From NCBI GenBank assembly GCA_023228725.1, contig JALOAQ010000025.1, positions 1 through 28,114 of the forward strand: a DNA stretch of 28,114 bases, written 5' to 3'. A program made the translations under genes and the position numbers. The stretch comes from Bacteroidales bacterium (GTDB taxonomy: Bacteria > Bacteroidota > Bacteroidia > Bacteroidales > ML635J-15). How positions within the stretch are numbered: the stretch's first letter is position 1; the number at the start of each line of letters is the position of its first letter. This document shows, piece by piece, positions 8,681 to 17,151 of the stretch. Under the pieces are notes generated by a model. It saw nothing but the letters and a program-made list of their open reading frames with translations, had not been told where the DNA came from and searched no databases.

Positions 8681-10453
8681 TTATTCTTCGTGCGAGAATT
8701 TTTTTAACATTTGGCGATAAGTGGTAAAAACTTTAGCTCTGGACACAAAACCTATATACTTTCCTTCATCAACAACAGGTAGATTAAAGTAATTTGAATT
8801 TTCAAATAATTCAGCAATTTCTTTAACCTTCATATTTGTATTTACCGTGTGTTTTGGAATATCCATTAGGTCTCTAACATTAACACTTTCATATAATTCA
8901 GTTTTAAACATTAGATGTTTTACATGGTCTAGCCAAATTAGTCCTTTAAAATAATTTTCGGAGTCCACAACTACATATACAGCTCTACTCGATCTTGAAA
9001 TAACTTTAGTTAAATCTTGCAGTTTTGCGTCTTCATTTATAGTTAAAAAGTTTGTTTCAATTAATGATTCAGTTTTCATTAGGGTAAGCATATTGCTATC
9101 AGCGTTGTGAGTTAATAATTGTCCGCGTTCGGCAAGCAAAATTGTATAAACAGATTTGTGCATAAACAATTTAGCAACAAAATATGAAATTGTTGCAACT
9201 ATCATAAGAGGGATAAAAAGCTTATATCCGCCAGTTATTTCGGCAATTAAGAAAATAGCAGTTAATGGAGCATGAATAATTCCTGCAATAAGTCCTGCCA
9301 TACCTACTAAGGCAAAATTTTCGTATGAAATTTTTAATTTTATGGAATTTGCTATATGGGCAAAAAGAAAGCCTAAATTTGCACCTATAAATAAAGAAGG
9401 TGCAAAAATTCCTCCGGTACCACCTGCACCAAATGTTGCTCCTGTTGCAAAAATTTTCGTAAATAATATTAAAGTAACAATTAAAGTTATACCTATAAAG
9501 CTTTGCCATTCTGAATAAAATGTTCCTTCAAATATATATGAAATATCGCCATGTAGGGCTTGGTTGACAGCTTCATATCCTTCTCCATACAATGAAGGGA
9601 ATAAAAAAACTAAGACACCTAAAATTATTGCACCGACAATAAATTTTGAACGTTTTCTTTTAAGTTTATCATATTTTTTTGCCTGCCATAAATAAAGTTT
9701 AGAAAAATAAGTGGAAAGTAAGCCTGCAACAATTCCTAATAATATATATAGTGGTACGTCTTTCAAAATAAAAGGATCTATTTTTGCAAGATGATAAACA
9801 TAGTTTTGTCCTAGAAATAAATATGAAGTTAAAGCAGCAGAGATTGAAGACAAAAGCAATGGCATTAATGAACCCATTGTTAAATCAAGCATAATAACTT
9901 CTAAAGTAAATACAATTGCAGCAATTGGGGCTTTAAAAATTGCTGCTATAGCACCAGTACTTCCACAACCTATTAGCAAAATTAAATGTCTGTAATTTAA
10001 TCTGAAAAATTGTCCAATATTGCTTCCTATTGCCGAGCCTGTAGCAACAATAGGACCTTCTAATCCAACCGAACCACCAAAACCAACAGTTAAGGAGCTT
10101 GCAATAATTCTGGAAAACATATTGTGTTTTTCTATTTTTCCGCCTTTTTTAGACATATAATATAATACCATAGGAATTCCATGTCCGAGCTTTTTCTTTA
10201 TAAATAAATTTACAAATAATATCGTTAAAGCAATTCCAATAGCGGGGAAAAATATATAAATATAACTAAAAGAGTATCTATTAATGATAAATATTGCAAC
10301 TTGTCTAACAAAGTGAACTGAATTCTTCATGATAACAGCAGCTAAGCCTACAGCAATACCAACAACAATAGCCATTATTAGCATGAAGTTCTTATCTGAA
10401 ATTTTTTTAGCCCTCCAGATAAATAATTTTTTAGCAAGAGTATTAAAATTCAT
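8681..10453 (-). CDS. ClC-family chloride channel/transporter with two C-terminal CBS domains
   Basis: A 590-residue inner membrane protein. Residues about 20-445 form the ClC membrane core with GHGIP (90-94), GLEGP (130-134, external gating Glu132), GGIFAP (347-352) and the conserved pore tyrosine at about 436 (KSVYTILL). Two CBS domains follow, about 455-520 and 528-583, which in this family sense nucleotides. The position of the inner proton glutamate of H+/Cl- exchangers (E. coli Glu203) is Val186 here, as in true ClC channels; Glu185 next to it is kept. So channel-type transport is possible, but some prokaryotic exchangers also lack this residue. It is divergent from the patatin gene. 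In this protein the usual Ser of GSGIP is His and the Arg of GREGP is Leu. Confidence 0.93.
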   Translation of the reverse strand: MNFNTLAKKLFIWRAKKISDKNFMLIMAIVVGIAVGLAAVIMKNSVHFVRQVAIFIINRYSFSYIYIFFPAIGIALTILFVNLFIKKKLGHGIPMVLYYMSKKGGKIEKHNMFSRIIASSLTVGFGGSVGLEGPIVATGSAIGSNIGQFFRLNYRHLILLIGCGSTGAIAAIFKAPIAAIVFTLEVIMLDLTMGSLMPLLLSSISAALTSYLFLGQNYVYHLAKIDPFILKDVPLYILLGIVAGLLSTYFSKLYLWQAKKYDKLKRKRSKFIVGAIILGVLVFLFPSLYGEGYEAVNQALHGDISYIFEGTFYSEWQSFIGITLIVTLILFTKIFATGATFGAGGTGGIFAPSLFIGANLGFLFAHIANSIKLKISYENFALVGMAGLIAGIIHAPLTAIFLIAEITGGYKLFIPLMIVATISYFVAKLFMHKSVYTILLAERGQLLTHNADSNMLTLMKTESLIETNFLTINEDAKLQDLTKVISRSSRAVYVVVDSENYFKGLIWLDHVKHLMFKTELYESVNVRDLMDIPKHTVNTNMKVKEIAELFENSNYFNLPVVDEGKYIGFVSRAKVFTTYRQMLKKFSHEE

Positions 10454-10535
10454 ATTTTTGCAAATATGTTAAATTACTTGTGATTTTGGAAATATTTTTT
10501 TAAATAATTACGTATATTTATTCACAATTTATAGT

Positions 10536-10543
10536 TAATTTTG
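10536..10543 (+). promoter_or_regulatory. Candidate -7 box for the patatin gene
   Basis: TAATTTTG lies 18 bases before the ATG at 10562. No TTG at the -33 position. Confidence 0.4.
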
Positions 10544-10561
10544 TATTAGTAATATTAAAAC

Positions 10562-11314
10562 ATGAAAAAGTTTAAAATTGGAATTGCTTTAAGTGGTGGT
10601 GGTGCTAGAGGTTTTGCTCATTTAGGAGTTTTGCAGGCCTTAAACGAAAGAGGAATTTTTCCAGAAATATTTTCGGGTACAAGCGCAGGTGCTATAGTTT
10701 CAGCTTTTTATTGTGCTGGTTATTCGCCATATGATATTTTTAAAGTTTTACAATCTAAAAAATTTTCTGATTTTACAAAAATACATATTCCTAAAGATGG
10801 GCTTTTTGGACTAGAAAACCTTAAATCTATACTTGAAAAAAATATAAAACAAGTTAAGTTTGAAGACTTAATAATACCTTTATATGTTTGTGTCTCTAAC
10901 TTAAATACTGGAAAAGCAGAATATATAAGTAAAGGTCATTTACATGATGTAGTTTTAGCATCTTCTGCAATACCTGTTATGTTTTCTCCGGTAAAAATAG
11001 AAAAAACTTATTATGTAGATGGTGGCTTAATTGATAATTTACCCGTAAAACCTTTAGTTAGATTATGTGATAATATTATTGCAGTTAATGTTTTTCCTAA
11101 TTCTAATAATGCGAAATTTGAAAATCTTATCCAAGTTGCTATGCGTTCATTTGAAATCAATATGAATAATAATATGAAATATGTGAGAGCTAAAAGTTCT
11201 GTACTGATTGAGCCTAAAGCTTTATCAAAATATCATATAACAGATACCAAACATAAAGATGAGATTTTTGAAATTGGTTATAAATGTGGTAAAAGAGTAA
11301 AATTGAACTTCTAA
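10562..11314 (+). CDS. Patatin-like phospholipase
   Basis: A 250-residue lipid acyl hydrolase of the RssA type. The glycine-rich oxyanion loop is SGGGARGFAHLG (11-22). The nucleophile elbow GTSAG has Ser41. The second dyad residue is Asp153 in DGGLIDNLP. There is no signal peptide or T9SS tail, so it should act in the cytoplasm or at the inner face of the membrane on phospholipids or fatty acyl esters. It is shorter than the large outer membrane patatins with a barrel. Its stop is 4 bp from the stop of the convergent GNAT gene. The true substrate is unknown. Confidence 0.9.
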   Translation: MKKFKIGIALSGGGARGFAHLGVLQALNERGIFPEIFSGTSAGAIVSAFYCAGYSPYDIFKVLQSKKFSDFTKIHIPKDGLFGLENLKSILEKNIKQVKFEDLIIPLYVCVSNLNTGKAEYISKGHLHDVVLASSAIPVMFSPVKIEKTYYVDGGLIDNLPVKPLVRLCDNIIAVNVFPNSNNAKFENLIQVAMRSFEINMNNNMKYVRAKSSVLIEPKALSKYHITDTKHKDEIFEIGYKCGKRVKLNF

Positions 11315-11318
11315 TATT

Positions 11319-11780
11319 TTAAAATTTCAATATTTGTTCATATTCAAAATCGCAATTGCTCCAACCAGCATCAACTGTTGCGCCAAGTTTTTTGTATAGT
11401 TTTATAGCTGCTATATTCCAATTTAAAACTTGCCAACGCAATCTTCTACAATTTTCTTTTTTTGCAGTTTCAAAAATTAAATTTAAAAGCTCTGTTCCAA
11501 TTCCTTTGTTTCTATACTTAGGTCTTACAAATAAATCGTCTAAATACAATGATTTACCAACCCAAGTAAAATATGCTATAAAGTACAAAGCCATTCCAAT
11601 TATTTCTTTATTTTCATTTTCTGCAACAAAGCATTTGAACAAATTTTGTTCTTGTGCCATTATTTCTGTGGTATTAATAACTTTTTCTGCCGCATTCTCA
11701 AATATAGCTAGTTCTTTAATCATTTCTATAATTGCAGAAAAATCATTTTCTTTTGCTAAGCGGTATGTAATTTTTGACAT
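11319..11780 (-). CDS. GNAT family N-acetyltransferase, diamine (SSAT)-like
   Basis: A 153-residue single-domain acetyltransferase. YLDDLFVRPKYRNKGIGTELL (a little over 20 residues; key part RNKGIG, the Q/RxxGxG acetyl-CoA loop) and WQVLNWNIAAIKLYKKLGA match the eukaryote-like spermidine/spermine acetyltransferase group, which is common in Bacteroidota. The likely reaction is transfer of acetyl from acetyl-CoA to a small amine such as a polyamine or a lysine analogue. The substrate is inferred only from family resemblance. It is convergent with the patatin gene and divergent from rplY. Confidence 0.85.
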   Translation of the reverse strand: MSKITYRLAKENDFSAIIEMIKELAIFENAAEKVINTTEIMAQEQNLFKCFVAENENKEIIGMALYFIAYFTWVGKSLYLDDLFVRPKYRNKGIGTELLNLIFETAKKENCRRLRWQVLNWNIAAIKLYKKLGATVDAGWSNCDFEYEQILKF

Positions 11781-11797
11781 TCTAAAATAAATTTTTG

Positions 11798-11805
11798 CAA
11801 AAATA
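11798..11805 (-). promoter_or_regulatory. Candidate -7 box for the GNAT gene
   Basis: The minus-strand reading is TATTTTTG, 17 bases before the start codon. The -33 element is not evident. Confidence 0.35.
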
Positions 11806-11845
11806 ATATTTAATATATCATCGAAAAAATTAAAAATTAATAAAT

Positions 11846-11876
11846 TTTGTAGTATTTAAAAATTGTATTACTTTTG
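11846..11876 (+). promoter_or_regulatory. Promoter of the rplY-pth-psd operon
   Basis: TTTG at 11846-11849, a 19-bp spacer and TACTTTTG at 11869-11876 make the best match in the window to the Bacteroidota promoter pattern. It predicts a leader of about 65 bases before the rplY ATG. Confidence 0.7.
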
Positions 11877-11904
11877 CAGTCCAAATTGTCAAATGTGTGA
11901 TGGG

Positions 11905-11923
11905 GCTTTGCAGTGGCAAAAGC
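11905..11923 (+). promoter_or_regulatory. Hairpin in the rplY leader
   Basis: GCTTTGC (11905-11911) pairs with GCAAAAGC (11916-11923), with one bulged A and a four-base loop AGTG. It lies between the predicted RNA start and the rplY start codon, in a leader that is less A/T-rich than the usual intergenic DNA here. A role in regulation is only a suggestion. Confidence 0.4.
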
Positions 11924-11947
11924 TTAGTAGCACGGAAAATTATTAAA

Positions 11948-12580
11948 ATGAAACATTTTGAAATTCAAGCTAGTATTCGTACCGAACTTGGAAAAAAAGC
12001 AACAAAAACAATTAGAAAAGGGGAAAATATTCCTTGCGTTATTTATGGTGGTGAAAAAAATATAAATTTTTACACTCCATTTTCTGCAGTTAGAAAACTT
12101 GTTTATACGCCAGAAGTAATGCTGGTTGATATAAAAATTGATGGAAAAGAATATAATTGTATGATTAAAGAAATACAATTTCATCCAGTTACTGACAGTA
12201 TTCTTCATATTGATTTTTACCAAATTACTCCAGACAAAGCAATAGTTATTCAAATTCCTTTAAAAACTGTTGGAAACTCTGCAGGTGTTAAAGCTGGTGG
12301 AAAAATAAAACAAAATTATAGGAAAATTACTGTAAAAGGTTTAATGGAAGATATTCCTGATTATTTTGAAGTGGATATTACGCCTTTGCACATAGGAGAG
12401 TCAATTAGAGTTAGAGATTTAAAATCAGACAAATTAGAGTTTATTGACCCAAAAGGAAATATTGTGGTAGCTGTAGTAACTACTCGTACAGTTTCTGATA
12501 CAGGCGATGAAGAAGACGAAGAAGAAGGTGAAGGCGAAACTGAAAATAAAGAAGAAGAAAAAACTGAAAACGCCGAGTAG
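11948..12580 (+). CDS. rplY: 50S ribosomal protein L25 / general stress protein Ctc
   Basis: A 210-residue two-domain L25 (TL5/CTC type). The N-terminal 5S rRNA-binding domain starts MKHFEIQASIRTELGKKAT and includes IPCVIYGG. The C-terminal TL5 domain runs from about residue 95 (VIQIPLKTVG) to 185. A long acidic tail of Glu/Asp ends the protein. I start it at the ATG at 11948, not at the in-frame ATG at 11897, because family members begin at this point and the 17 extra residues look unrelated. It is the first gene of an operon with pth (19 bp on) and psd, the rplY-pth order being common in bacteria. Confidence 0.94.
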   Translation: MKHFEIQASIRTELGKKATKTIRKGENIPCVIYGGEKNINFYTPFSAVRKLVYTPEVMLVDIKIDGKEYNCMIKEIQFHPVTDSILHIDFYQITPDKAIVIQIPLKTVGNSAGVKAGGKIKQNYRKITVKGLMEDIPDYFEVDITPLHIGESIRVRDLKSDKLEFIDPKGNIVVAVVTTRTVSDTGDEEDEEEGEGETENKEEEKTENAE

Positions 12581-12599
12581 TTGTTTATCCTAATAAACT

Positions 12600-13163
12600 G
12601 TGAAATATTTAATCATAGGTTTAGGTAACCCCGGCGATGAATATAAAAATACACGTCATAATATAGGTTATACAGTGCTGGATAATCTTGTGAAGAAATC
12701 CGGCACTTCTTTTTCTGATAAAAGATATGGCTTTGTTGCAAATATTAAACATAGAGGAAAAAATCTAGTTTTAGTAAAACCAACTACTTTTATGAACCTT
12801 AGTGGTAAAGCTGTTAATTATTATATGAAAAAAGAAAAAATACCTATAGAAAAAACTATGATTATTGTTGATGATATAGCTTTGCCCTTTGGAAGTGTGA
12901 GAATTAGAAATAAAGGCGGAAGTGCTGGACATAATGGATTAGAAGATATTGAATATACTTTAGGCTCTAATGTTTATAATCGTTTGCGTTTCGGAATTGG
13001 AAATGATTTTAATAAAGGTAATCAGGTAAATTATGTGTTGGGCGAATGGACAGAAGATGAAAAACTTTTATTAGCTGAAAGAATTGAACTTGCAATAGAA
13101 GCTATACTTAGTTTTCCTGTTTTGGGAATTGAGAGAACAATGAATTTTTATAATAATAAATAA
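12600..13163 (+). CDS. pth: Peptidyl-tRNA hydrolase
   Basis: A 187-residue enzyme that frees tRNA from peptidyl-tRNA dropped by ribosomes. The start is a GTG, giving MKYLIIGLGNPGDEYKNTRH. Asn10 and the catalytic His20 match E. coli numbering. FMNLSG (Asn66) and the catalytic Asp at VDDIALP (Asp91) are present, along with GGSAGHNGL. The length is normal for the family. It lies 19 bp after rplY and its stop codon TAA shares one base with the ATG of psd (TAATG), so translation of the two is likely coupled. Confidence 0.96.
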   Translation: MKYLIIGLGNPGDEYKNTRHNIGYTVLDNLVKKSGTSFSDKRYGFVANIKHRGKNLVLVKPTTFMNLSGKAVNYYMKKEKIPIEKTMIIVDDIALPFGSVRIRNKGGSAGHNGLEDIEYTLGSNVYNRLRFGIGNDFNKGNQVNYVLGEWTEDEKLLLAERIELAIEAILSFPVLGIERTMNFYNNK

Positions 13164-13993
13164 TGCCAAATCCTAAAAAAAATAATAAGCAAAATTATAG
13201 AAATTTAACTTCCCGCTTTGCAGGTAAAGTTTCTAATATGAAAAAACCAAAATTCTTGGTAAAAGCTATAATTAGTGTTTATAAAAGGCGTTATAAGATA
13301 GATTTGAATGATTTTGTTCTTCCTAAAAATGGATTTGTAAGTTTCAATAGTTTTTTTACAAGAAAATTTAAGGAGAAAGCCCGACCAATTGGTGAAGGCA
13401 TTATTTCTCCAATTGATGGTTTTTTATTTGATTTTGGAAAAATTCTTCCTGAAAATAAAATTTATGTGAAATATAAAAACTATTATATAGATGATTTAAT
13501 AATTGATTATGATGAAAACTTAAATTCATATGTGGTTTTTTATTTGTCGCCAGCCGATTATCATAGAGTGCATGCAAGTTTTGATATGAAAATTAATTCT
13601 GCTTTGTATTTACCTGGAACTTTAAGACCAGTACGAGAAAAAACTGTTAATAAAAGAAATAGAGTATATTGTAGAAATGAAAGAATTGTTCTTTCTGGTG
13701 ATTCTGAATATGGAAAGTTTTATTGTGTACTTGTAGGTGCCTTGCTTGTTGGAAAAGTAAAATTGTCTTTTGATTCCGGTTTGCAAACTAATATCAAAAG
13801 AGGTGTTATGGCTGAAAAAAAATATGAAAAGGAAATAATAATAAAAAAAGGTGAAGAAATAGGTTTTTTTGAAATGGGTTCTAGCGTAATAGTATTGTTA
13901 GAATCTGAAATTTTTACAAAAATGGAAATAGACTTAAATTCGCCTTTAAAAGTAGGACAAGAATTATTTAAAACTCATCATTTTGATTTATAA
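13163..13993 (+). CDS. psd: Phosphatidylserine decarboxylase proenzyme
   Basis: A 276-residue proenzyme that makes phosphatidylethanolamine from phosphatidylserine. FFTRKFKEKARPI, SPIDG (Asp85) and LSPADYHRVHAS (His134/His137) are the standard motifs. Self-cleavage at Gly239-Ser240 in the GSS motif of FEMGSSVIVLLE would give the beta chain and the pyruvoyl-bearing alpha chain. The GSS replaces the commoner GST and still has the serine needed. It overlaps pth by one base. Its last 26 bases overlap the 3' end of the convergent dnaB. Membrane association is expected from the family, although no clear membrane span is visible. Confidence 0.94.
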   Translation: MPNPKKNNKQNYRNLTSRFAGKVSNMKKPKFLVKAIISVYKRRYKIDLNDFVLPKNGFVSFNSFFTRKFKEKARPIGEGIISPIDGFLFDFGKILPENKIYVKYKNYYIDDLIIDYDENLNSYVVFYLSPADYHRVHASFDMKINSALYLPGTLRPVREKTVNKRNRVYCRNERIVLSGDSEYGKFYCVLVGALLVGKVKLSFDSGLQTNIKRGVMAEKKYEKEIIIKKGEEIGFFEMGSSVIVLLESEIFTKMEIDLNSPLKVGQELFKTHHFDL

Positions 13994-15500
13994 GATTAGA
14001 ATTAAAGCTGTCATTTTGACTTATAAAATCAGAATTATCTTCAAAATCAGTGTTATTCATTTTTGAATTATATACTGTATTAGAATTATTTGAGTCATAT
14101 CCTCCAAAGTCTGTAAATTTGGCTAGTTCTTTTCTGAAATTTAGCTTAACTGTGTCTGTTGCTCCATTACGATGTTTTGCAATAATAATTTCTGCTACGT
14201 TTAAAAGCGGTTCACCTTCACTATTAGTCAAAATTCCATAGTATTCAGGTCTATGAATAAACAAAACCATGTCTGCGTCTTGCTCTATTGCGCCCGATTC
14301 CCTTAGGTCTGAAAGTTGTGGTCTTTTGTCGCCTGAGCGTGATTCTACTGAACGGTTTAATTGGGATAATGCTATAATAGGTATGCTTAATTCTTTTGCA
14401 ATAGCTTTTAAAGAACGTGAAATACTTGCAACTTCTTGTTCTCTATTTCCTTTCATATCAACTCCTGCAGTCATAAGTTGCAAATAGTCAATTATAACCC
14501 CTTTAACATTGTGTGTTCTAACTAATCTTCTGCATTTTGCTCTAAGTTCAAAAATTGAAATTGCCGGTGTGTCGTCAATATAAATTGGAACGTTTTCAAA
14601 AACTTTTACTTTATCATTAAGTTGTGTCCATTCATAATTTGCTAAATCTCCGCTTCTTAACTTATTACTTGGAATTTCACTTTCTGCTGAAATTAAGCGG
14701 CTAACTAATTGCTGAGCAGCCATTTCTAAGGAAAATATAGCAATTGCTTCTCCATGGTCAACACCCATATTTCTTGCCATTGATAATACAAAAGCAGTTT
14801 TACCCATAGATGGACGTGCAGCAATAATTATCAAATCAGATGCTTGCCAACCAGAAGTTATTCTGTCAATAGCCGAAAACCCACTTGGAAGTCCTAAAAG
14901 TTTGTTTTTGTTTTTTGCCGCTTCATCAATTGAACTTAAAGCTTTGTCTAATATAGAGCCTATTCTAACTGTTTCGCTTTTTATATTGCCTTCCGAAATA
15001 TTGAAAATTTCTGATTCTGCAAAATTTATTAATTCCTCAACATCTTTGCCTTCATCGTATGAACGCTTTTGAATTTCAGAAGATACTTTAATTAATTCCC
15101 TTTGAATATATTTTTGATGAACTAATCTAGAATGATACTCTAAGTGAGAAGCTGTGGCAACTTTGTCGGTTAGGTCGGCAAGATAAAATTCTCCACCTAT
15201 TATATCTAATTTGTCACGAGACTTTAATTCATGTGCAACTGTTATAATGTCAACAGGCTTGTGATTAGTGGCAAGATTTAAAATTGACTCAAAGATTTCT
15301 TTATGTATTGGGTCGTAAAAAGATTCAGGTTTTAAAATATCCATAATATTAAAAACTGCCTCACTTTGTATCAATAATGCTCCTAAAACTGCCTTTTCAA
15401 TGTCTATCGCTTGTGGAGGCATTTTTCCGTAAATTGCAGTTAAGCTATCAATATTAGTTTCAGTTTTTGTCGTGGTTTTTCTTTTATTATTTGTTGCCAT
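13968..15500 (-). CDS. dnaB: Replicative DNA helicase DnaB
   Basis: A 510-residue hexameric helicase that unwinds the fork. The N-terminal DnaG-contact domain starts near MPPQAIDIEKAVLGALL. The RecA-like core has Walker A ARPSMGKT (228-235) and the Walker B region VIIDYLQLM. Motifs LSQLNRS and DLRESGAIEQDAD follow, ending in a C-terminal Asn/Ser/Asp-rich tail. I use the ATG at 15500; the in-frame extension to 15587 adds 29 residues unlike the family. No intein is present. Its 3' end overlaps psd by 26 bp, convergently. Confidence 0.96.
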   Translation of the reverse strand: MATNNKRKTTTKTETNIDSLTAIYGKMPPQAIDIEKAVLGALLIQSEAVFNIMDILKPESFYDPIHKEIFESILNLATNHKPVDIITVAHELKSRDKLDIIGGEFYLADLTDKVATASHLEYHSRLVHQKYIQRELIKVSSEIQKRSYDEGKDVEELINFAESEIFNISEGNIKSETVRIGSILDKALSSIDEAAKNKNKLLGLPSGFSAIDRITSGWQASDLIIIAARPSMGKTAFVLSMARNMGVDHGEAIAIFSLEMAAQQLVSRLISAESEIPSNKLRSGDLANYEWTQLNDKVKVFENVPIYIDDTPAISIFELRAKCRRLVRTHNVKGVIIDYLQLMTAGVDMKGNREQEVASISRSLKAIAKELSIPIIALSQLNRSVESRSGDKRPQLSDLRESGAIEQDADMVLFIHRPEYYGILTNSEGEPLLNVAEIIIAKHRNGATDTVKLNFRKELAKFTDFGGYDSNNSNTVYNSKMNNTDFEDNSDFISQNDSFNSNLINQNDEF

Positions 15501-15521
15501 AAATATTATTTTAATTTTGTT

Positions 15522-15529
15522 CAAAAATA
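15522..15529 (-). promoter_or_regulatory. Candidate -7 box for dnaB
   Basis: The minus-strand reading is TATTTTTG, 21 bases before the chosen dnaB start, which supports that start over the upstream one. There is no clear -33 TTG. Confidence 0.4.
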
Positions 15530-15644
15530 CTATTAAGAAGTTTGCTTTAAAAATATTTTCACAAAAAGATGTTTTTATTTTATTCACACTAAAGTTAAAA
15601 AATATGTTTATATCTTTTTAATGTTTTAAAAGCTTGAAGATGAC

Positions 15645-15673
15645 TTGATTTAGTGCAAATTTATTTATTTTTG
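15645..15673 (+). promoter_or_regulatory. Promoter of the LolD-like gene
   Basis: TTG at 15645-15647 is followed after 18 bp by TATTTTTG at 15666-15673, 53 bases before the start codon. Confidence 0.5.
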
Positions 15674-15726
15674 TATTTATTTATTAAGATTGAATTTTAA
15701 TTTAACTTTACAAAAATATTTTAACT

Positions 15727-16383
15727 ATGATAAAAATTGAAAATATTTATAAATCTTATGGCAGTTTGAAAGTTTTAAAAGGTATAAATATGCAAATACA
15801 GAAATCTGAAATAGTTTCTGTTTTAGGTGATAGCGGAGCAGGAAAAACTACTCTTTTACAAATAATAGGAACATTGCTAAAACCTGATAGCGGTAGCGTG
15901 TTGATTGATAATACTAATATTATAGATTTAAAAGATAAAAAACTTGCAAATTTTAGAAATCAAGAAATAGGTTTTGTTTTTCAATTTCATCATTTATTAC
16001 CCGAATTTACAGCCTTAGAAAATATTTGTATTCCAGGATTTATTGGAGGGGCTAATAAAAATGATTTGATAAAAAGAGCAAAATATTTATTAAAAGTCTT
16101 AAAAGTAGAAGAACGTGCAGAACATAAACCTAACGAACTTTCCGGTGGTGAAAAACAAAGAGTTGCCATAGCAAGAGCATTAATTAATAATCCTTCTATT
16201 ATTTTAGCTGACGAACCTTCAGGTAATTTAGATTCTAAAAATGCAAAAGATTTATACGATATTATTTTTGGTTTAAGAGAAGAATTTGCTCAAACTTTTG
16301 TTATTGTTACTCATAATATTGAACATGCAAAACTGACAGATAAAATTTTCACAATTAAAGATGGACTAATAAATAATGACTAA
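15727..16383 (+). CDS. ABC transporter ATP-binding protein, LolD/MacB-like
   Basis: A 218-residue ATPase subunit. Walker A is GDSGAGKT (34-41), the signature is LSGGE (138-142), and Walker B is IILADEPSGNLD (Asp162, Glu163); the His switch is in VIVTHN. ADEPSGNLD and the length fit the LolD/MacB/FtsE group, which drives lipoprotein release from the inner membrane or mechanical transmembrane work. No permease (LolC/E) is beside it, so the partner must be elsewhere and the assignment to LolD is by resemblance. Its stop overlaps that of the convergent GLPGLI gene by 4 bp. Confidence 0.85.
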   Translation: MIKIENIYKSYGSLKVLKGINMQIQKSEIVSVLGDSGAGKTTLLQIIGTLLKPDSGSVLIDNTNIIDLKDKKLANFRNQEIGFVFQFHHLLPEFTALENICIPGFIGGANKNDLIKRAKYLLKVLKVEERAEHKPNELSGGEKQRVAIARALINNPSIILADEPSGNLDSKNAKDLYDIIFGLREEFAQTFVIVTHNIEHAKLTDKIFTIKDGLINND

Positions 16384-17126
16384 TATCTTATTCTCCAAAA
16401 ATAAGGACGTTCAGTTTTTTTAGCCTGCTCAATTTGATCCGAAATTAATTTTTTATAATCATCTTCTTTAAAATATTTTATCCTCTTTTTATGTTTGGGT
16501 TTAACTAAAAATTCATCTACATTTTTTTCTTCAATTTTCTTTGCAGAAATAGTCATAGCCCCTTGATTTATGTCAACTTCCAAAATCATTCCTGGTAAGC
16601 CACCAAATCTATCCGGTCCAAATGATACAGGCATATCTAAAGCAAACCAAGCTATAATACTATTGCCTTTTATTGGATCTTTATATAATGCATCCATGCA
16701 AATATGGCCTGCAATTTCTTTTATATCGTTTAAAATTTTCCAATTTTGATTTTGAATTTCATCTTCAATTACAAAAAGCTTATTTACTTCTCTTATCAAG
16801 TCGTAAGTTGTGTTTTCTTCAATATTTCGATAAATTGTATATTCTTTACTTCGACTCGACCAAGAACCACTTCTGTTTTCTTCATCAACTTCTTCGTAAA
16901 CTGAAATATTATTATTAAAGTATAAAATTGCATCTTCAGTGTATTCGTCAGTATGACCCCACATATATGCAGATTTTTCTTTTTCACTTTTACTTAAATA
17001 TTCAACTGCATTAATTTTTTTTATCCAGTTATGCCTAATTTCATATTTGATAATCCCACTAAATTCTTGAGCATTAGAACTTATTGAAATTAAAACTATT
17101 ATAATATTGAAAATTAAATGTCTCAT
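16380..17126 (-). CDS. GLPGLI family protein
   Basis: A 248-residue secreted protein with a signal peptide (1-19, ending SSNAQ). It contains FGGLPGMILEVD, a variant (GLPGMI) of the name-giving motif of the GLPGLI family, which is found almost only in Bacteroidota and has no proven function. FSGIIKYEI near the start and WFALDMPVSFGPDRF are also typical. It follows the outer membrane barrel gene by 25 bp on the same strand; this pairing recurs in the phylum, so the two probably act together at the outer membrane. Confidence 0.85.
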   Translation of the reverse strand: MRHLIFNIIIVLISISSNAQEFSGIIKYEIRHNWIKKINAVEYLSKSEKEKSAYMWGHTDEYTEDAILYFNNNISVYEEVDEENRSGSWSSRSKEYTIYRNIEENTTYDLIREVNKLFVIEDEIQNQNWKILNDIKEIAGHICMDALYKDPIKGNSIIAWFALDMPVSFGPDRFGGLPGMILEVDINQGAMTISAKKIEEKNVDEFLVKPKHKKRIKYFKEDDYKKLISDQIEQAKKTERPYFWRIRY

Positions 17127-17151
17127 TTTATAAAATTTTTAAATTATTAAT

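Noticed and set aside
9222..9509. Cys/Asn/Arg-rich 95-residue frame on the minus strand
   Set aside because: Shadow frame inside the ClC gene, which has full family motifs.
11356..11790. 144-residue plus-strand frame
   Set aside because: Antisense shadow of the GNAT gene, whose acetyl-CoA motif is clear on the other strand.
11897..11947. N-terminal extension of rplY from the upstream ATG
   Set aside because: The 17 added residues do not look like L25, and the family begins at the ATG at 11948; the stretch is better read as leader RNA.
15501..15587. 29-residue N-terminal extension of dnaB
   Set aside because: Contains the candidate -7 box and residues unlike DnaB; the ATG at 15500 gives a normal start.
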